From Cephalothrix simula (taxonomy: Eukaryota; Nemertea; Palaeonemertea; Archinemertea; Cephalotrichidae), in assembly GCA_035591015.1 (NCBI GenBank), contig JAXIUW010221174.1:1-10589 (forward strand): a stretch of 10,589 bases of DNA, read 5' to 3'. This document shows, one piece after another, positions 7,361 through 10,589 of this stretch. A program made the position numbers and the translations under genes. The notes under the pieces were generated by a model. The model saw only the letters and a list, made by a program, of their open reading frames with translations, searched no databases and was not told the DNA's origin. Within the stretch, counting starts at the first letter, position 1. Each line of letters opens with the position of its first letter.

Positions 7361-7502
7361 CAGTGGCAGATGCTCATAAAATTGCACAATTCCATTATGC
7401 AGAAAAAATGGGAAATGCAAATTTTTTTAGAAAAATGCACAAAATCATGGTAAAATTTTGCACCATGCATTGTTGCACTGCGACACCATAGATCCGCCAC
7501 TG
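7361..7502. mobile_element. 142-base non-autonomous hAT-type MITE
   Basis: The left end is CAGTGGCAGAT and the right end, read inward, is CAGTGGCGGATC. CAGTGGCGGATC-like termini with a CAGTG start are characteristic of the hAT superfamily. The interior is AT-rich and partly self-complementary (TTGCACAATT, AAAATGCACAAAATCATGG, TTTTGCACCATGCATTG). hAT elements make 8-base target duplications; the flanks TATTTTAT and GATTTTCC match at only five of eight positions, consistent with an old insertion or an imprecise boundary. It has no coding capacity. Confidence 0.6.
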
Positions 7503-7637
7503 GATTTTCCGCGATGATGTTACCGCGCGTCATGCGTTATTTATATTTTGTAACCGCGCTTAATTTATTGCGCATATAGTGGTATGCTACGGCCTAGCAA
7601 TTCCAAAGAACGAAAAATTTCATAATTTTGTCAATTT

Positions 7638-8272
7638 TGACGTCATTTATTCTGGAAACCATTCCTGGTCTGGACCAAAAATTTGAACAGGTCGAGGAAC
7701 CGGCTTCGTTTCAGACTCTGTATCTTAATCAAGATCCGGTGTCTGGGTACAGACCACCTATGCATTTTCCATAAGCGACAATACTAAATGCACCTGTCAT
7801 CGGGTTCCCCGCTAGGGGGGGACACCCGGGGAAGATAAAAAAACGGTAAGGGCATGCAGCTTATGAAGCGTAGTCTTCGAATACCGATCCACACGGACCA
7901 AATGTTCATGTGGTTTTGGATCACACGTCCGAGAAAACCGTACAATTCCACGGTTTCAGGGGGGGATTGGAAAAAGCAATTGGATCGCTCTGGGGGGGGG
8001 GGCGTTGAAAACACTATCCCCGGGTGATCGACCCCTAGCGAGGAACCCGATGACATGTGCATAATCCTTTCAGAGTGTTGCATCATAATATGGCCGTTTT
8101 TAAAACTACCATCCGAAAACCAGGCTTGTATTTTGTCGCAATTGAAGCACCGCGGAGGTGTCTCGATCGAGATCTCGATTAAGACACAGAGCCGGAAATG
8201 AAGCCGGGTCCTCGACCTGTTGAAGTGCATGTTTCTCATGTGACTGTGATGGGCTTAAAATTTATGACGTCA
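7638..8272. mobile_element. 635-base GC-rich foldback element ending in TGACGTCA
   Basis: The outer arms 7687-7736 and 8171-8220 are inverted copies matching at 44 of 50 positions. The inner arms 7789-7832 and 8017-8061 match at about 40 of 44 (core CATCGGGTTCC...CACCCGGGGA). TGACGTCA lies at both outer edges (7638-7645 and 8265-8272). The centre and inner arms carry long G runs (ten to eleven at about 7992-8002). Base composition is strikingly richer in G and C than the surroundings, which suggests a separate origin. The 151-codon minus-strand open frame across it follows the foldback and shows no domain, so I do not call it a gene. Confidence 0.6.
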
Positions 8273-8295
8273 TTATGAAGGTTACATGAGCCAAA

Positions 8296-8328
8296 GATAT
8301 CAAGGGAGAATATATTCTCCCTGATATC
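8296..8328. repeat. Perfect 20-base palindrome inside flanking GATATC sites
   Basis: AGGGAGAATATATTCTCCCT at 8303-8322 is exactly self-complementary. GATATC palindromes lie directly outside at 8296-8301 and 8323-8328, so the structure continues outward with one unpaired base. A 20-base perfect palindrome is far beyond chance in a window this size. Confidence 0.7.
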
Positions 8329-8548
8329 AAGTCGATATCGATCCACCTGACTGAGGTGTGCTTAATGCTTTGGTCCACATTTTGGTTAATGAAAGTTGGA
8401 ACCTTAAAGCTAAACACTGGTTTTTGCGCGGTTTGTTCTGAAAGTGCAGTTTTTCCTTGCTTTACTCACCGTGCTCTTGTTGACCATTGTTGAAATGAAA
8501 AAATTACACCAGTACACAAAAAGTTTTGTTGCGTACCACCCATGGGGA

Positions 8549-9631
8549 ACACTGTGGCCCAACTAGGCAGCATAGAAAGGTCCGGTATAGCTCATTTGAA
8601 GCAAAAATTCTGTCGAATTATGATGATGTATAGGTTTTGCTGCCTTATCTTGAATGCCTTTTCTCAAATTCTAGCTTTTACCTTTACTCCAACATGGCAG
8701 CCACATTGGAAATAATTCTAGGGTTATTTTCACAATTTATTGAGAATTTGAGAAAAACCGTTCACGGCAACAAAACATACACAAATGGCCAGTAAAATTG
8801 AAAGCCACCAAAAAAACTGGACCTACCGGTGTTTTCGGAGACTATTATACTTACCCCCAAGTATTATATACGGTTAGATCGGTAATCAAGCGAAGTTTAT
8901 GAATTTGCATATTAAAATTTTATGACGTCATCGAGGCACAGGCGAGCGGCAAAAAACGCCTCCTGAGTACAGCAAAACTGGTAGGAGATGGGTCAAAACC
9001 GTTGGCATAATTTAACTCAGCGTAACATTTATAGCTTATATGGGTAACTTTAATTTCGAAAATAACCCCTGTGACGTCATAAGCGCCATTTTGATGACGT
9101 CATAAGGATGCAAATTTAAGATTTTCATAGAAAGGGGTCGTGTTACATATCAAAAATGAAACTAGTAATGTATATTAACCATATAAGTGACCCCTTTCTA
9201 TGAAAATCTTAAATTTGCATCATTATGACGTCATCAAAATGCCGCTTATGACGTCACAGGGGTTACCCATATAAGCTATAAATGGTACGCTGAGTTCTAT
9301 TCTGCCAACGGTATTTACCCATCTCCTACTAGTTCTGCTGTACTCAGGAGGCGTAATTCAGTTTTTTGCCGCTCGCCTGCGCCACGATGACGTCATAAAA
9401 TTTTAATATGCAAATTCATAAACTTCGCTCGATTACCGATCGAACCGTATATAATACTTGGGGGTAAGTATCATTGTCTCCGAAAACACCGGTAGGTCCT
9501 GTTTTTTGGGAAGTCTCCGGTGGCTTTCAATTTTACTGGCCATTTGTGTATATTCATCATAATTCACCAGAAGTTTTGGTTCAAATGAGCTATACCTGAC
9601 CTTTCTATACTGCCTAGTGTAGTCACAGTGT
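8549..9631. mobile_element. Large foldback element, 1083 bases, arms about 450-590 bases
   Basis: The left arm runs from 8549 (ACACTGTG) to about 9139 (AAAGGGGTC). The right arm runs from about 9189 (GACCCCTTT) to 9631 (CACAGTGT). The arms match along nearly their whole length, by eye at 85-90 percent, around a 49-base loop. Shared landmarks include AGGCAG.ATAGAAAGGTC, CAAATGGCCAGTAAAATTG, GAATTTGCATATTAAAATTT and the mirrored TGACGTCA pairs 8923/9388, 9072/9249 and 9095/9226. The left arm carries an extra 144-base insertion. The element has no coding capacity. The ends resemble CACTGTG-type transposon termini, but no target-site duplication is visible, so the superfamily is undecided. Transcription through it would yield a long hairpin RNA. 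Confidence 0.75.
8633..8776. mobile_element. Nested 144-base MITE in the left arm of the large foldback
   Basis: The segment is absent from the mirrored place in the right arm, where GAATTATGATGAATATACAC is continuous, so it is an insertion. Its ends GGTTTTGCTGCC and GGCAACAAAAC are inverted copies with one mismatch. Inner inverted arms TTTTCTCAAATTCT (8659-8672) and AGAATTTGAGAAAA (8743-8756) are perfect. ATA flanks it on both sides (8630-8632 and 8777-8779), a possible 3-base target duplication. It must postdate formation of the foldback arms. Confidence 0.65.
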
Positions 9632-10200
9632 ATGTTTAAAAGAGGACGCTAGGATGTGTCTTGCCTGAGGATGGGGCTCATTTCCCCCTGGCTTTTACTC
9701 CCCTGGCTTTGACGCTTTTACGTAGTAAAAGCCCTCCTCCCTGAGTGGCTAAGCTACTCTTCCCCATGGTATACCAAACCAACCCCCCCCCCATGCTACA
9801 AATAATTTATCGGGGTCAGTGTCATAGTTTCCGGAAACACTGGTGCGAGGGGGGAACAACTGAAAATCTTCGTCCACTTTGGACAAAATCTATCGAAATC
9901 TTAGAACGTACTATTTTATTTATCCTTAATATGAAACTTCCATGTAAAATACAATTATAATACCTAACCAATTTGTGCGTTACTAAAAAACTGTTCTTCT
10001 AAATTGAATAGCGGTTCATGCTCATGTAGTACCTGAATTTTCGTACAGTAGCTGTATTTATACGGAGGTAGCATATAACATTAAATAATCACTTGGTTTA
10101 GTAATTAGTCACTTGGTCACAGGAAAATACAAATATTCAATAATTAAGTTTTAACATCAGCAATGCACTATTTGAAATCTTTGAGATTAATGATTTCAAG
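9632..10200. other. No gene seen
   Basis: The stretch contains C and G runs around 9781-9792 and 9848-9855, and a short hairpin CTTTTAC GTA GTAAAAG at 9715-9731. An open frame from about 9745 to 9960 starts beyond the foldback, encodes no recognisable domain and ends in AT-rich translation; I treat it as chance. Confidence 0.4.
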
Positions 10201-10205
10201 ATTCC

Positions 10206-10221
10206 ATAATACATGTATTAT
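10206..10221. repeat. Perfect 16-base palindrome ATAATACATGTATTAT
   Basis: The palindrome is exact and is followed by GATTCAATGAATC, a six-base stem at 10223-10235. It sits in a cluster of GATTTC/GAAATC inverted motifs from about 10170, possibly a degraded foldback. Confidence 0.55.
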
Positions 10222-10319
10222 TGATTCAATGAATCGATTTTTACAAGTCCATGATATATTTGTATTTTTATGAATCCAAAATGATTCCTTGAGCTATGAG
10301 CCCATAATAGACAGGTCTG

Positions 10320-10589
10320 AGGGCAAAAAAATTGACACCAGGGGTGTGTCTAACTTTCCTCATCGGTTTCTAAGGTAATTTGTCCCGCTGAATCCGAATC
10401 CGCCGTATACCAGAGCGGATTTTGAATATTAGTGGCCGAATTCAGCCATTTTCAAAATGGCCGCCAAAATGGCCCTTTTTCGGCCATAATGTCACAAGAA
10501 AGGTATTTTTTCGAGTTAGGTGTGCTTTTCAGGTAATTTTGGGTCGCACAATTCGATTCCGGGTACTATTTTGTGTTTTGAGCAAACCG
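10320..10589. repeat. Probable dispersed repeat with AAAATGGCC motifs
   Basis: GCCATTTTCAAAATGGC at 10445-10461 is a perfect hairpin with a one-base loop, and CAAAATGGCC occurs twice (10453-10462 and 10465-10474). Text such as CTGAATCCGAATCCGCC and the AAAATGGC runs is of a kind common in repetitive DNA of marine invertebrates; this is recollection of style, not a database match. No coding frame is evident and the segment runs off the window. Confidence 0.35.

Noticed and set aside
7784-8239. 151-codon minus-strand open frame
   Set aside because: It coincides with the GC-rich foldback and is explained by low stop-codon density there; its G/C runs translate to proline-rich text and the two halves simply mirror the inverted arms.
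9745-9960. 71-codon + strand open frame
   Set aside because: No ATG at the listed start, a C run gives prolines, and the end is AT-rich; there is no similarity to the micro-exon peptide.

Overview
This is non-coding-rich metazoan nuclear DNA. It is AT-rich, has GT-AG intron signals, contains no bacterial-type operon and is crowded with short inverted-repeat elements. I see no rRNA, tRNA or CRISPR array and no recognisable conserved protein domain. The species cannot be named from the sequence. The many perfect TGACGTCA octamers, the foldback elements and motifs such as AAAATGGCCGCCAAAATGG suggest a marine invertebrate, perhaps a tunicate or similar animal; this is a weak inference.

The best gene candidate lies on the + strand. 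An exon at 2573-2663 has a strong polypyrimidine tract and CAG acceptor, a 15-base leader, an ATG in good context, a secretory signal peptide and a consensus GTAAGT donor in phase 1. About 2.2 kb downstream, a 30-base segment (4861-4890) has acceptor and donor dinucleotides, keeps phase 1 at both ends, and reads in frame from the first exon. The end of exon 1 (GLLDIP) and the end of the small exon (GPLDVP) are similar in DNA, in protein, and in their position just before the donor. This suggests a secreted protein built partly from duplicated symmetric micro-exons. Any later exons are not identified here.

Layout: 1-423 holds a small coding-like island (about 214-345) with rival readings on both strands. 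424-2572 is mostly featureless AT-rich DNA with a diverged tandem repeat (846-1030). 2573-2663 is the signal-peptide exon. The following intron holds a roughly 1.26 kb inverted-repeat element (3149-4413) and a small foldback (4646-4781). 4861-4890 is the candidate micro-exon. From 4905 to about 9631 the window is a chain of foldbacks and MITE-like elements. These include a 142-base hAT-type element (7361-7502), a 635-base GC-rich foldback (7638-8272) and a large 1083-base foldback (8549-9631) whose left arm has received a nested 144-base insertion. 9632-10589 holds short palindromes and probable dispersed repeat, with no gene seen.

Thirteen perfect TGACGTCA octamers occur where about 0.1 would be expected by composition. 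Twelve of them lie in or at the ends of inverted-repeat elements, so the elements appear to carry and multiply this CRE/ATF-type site.
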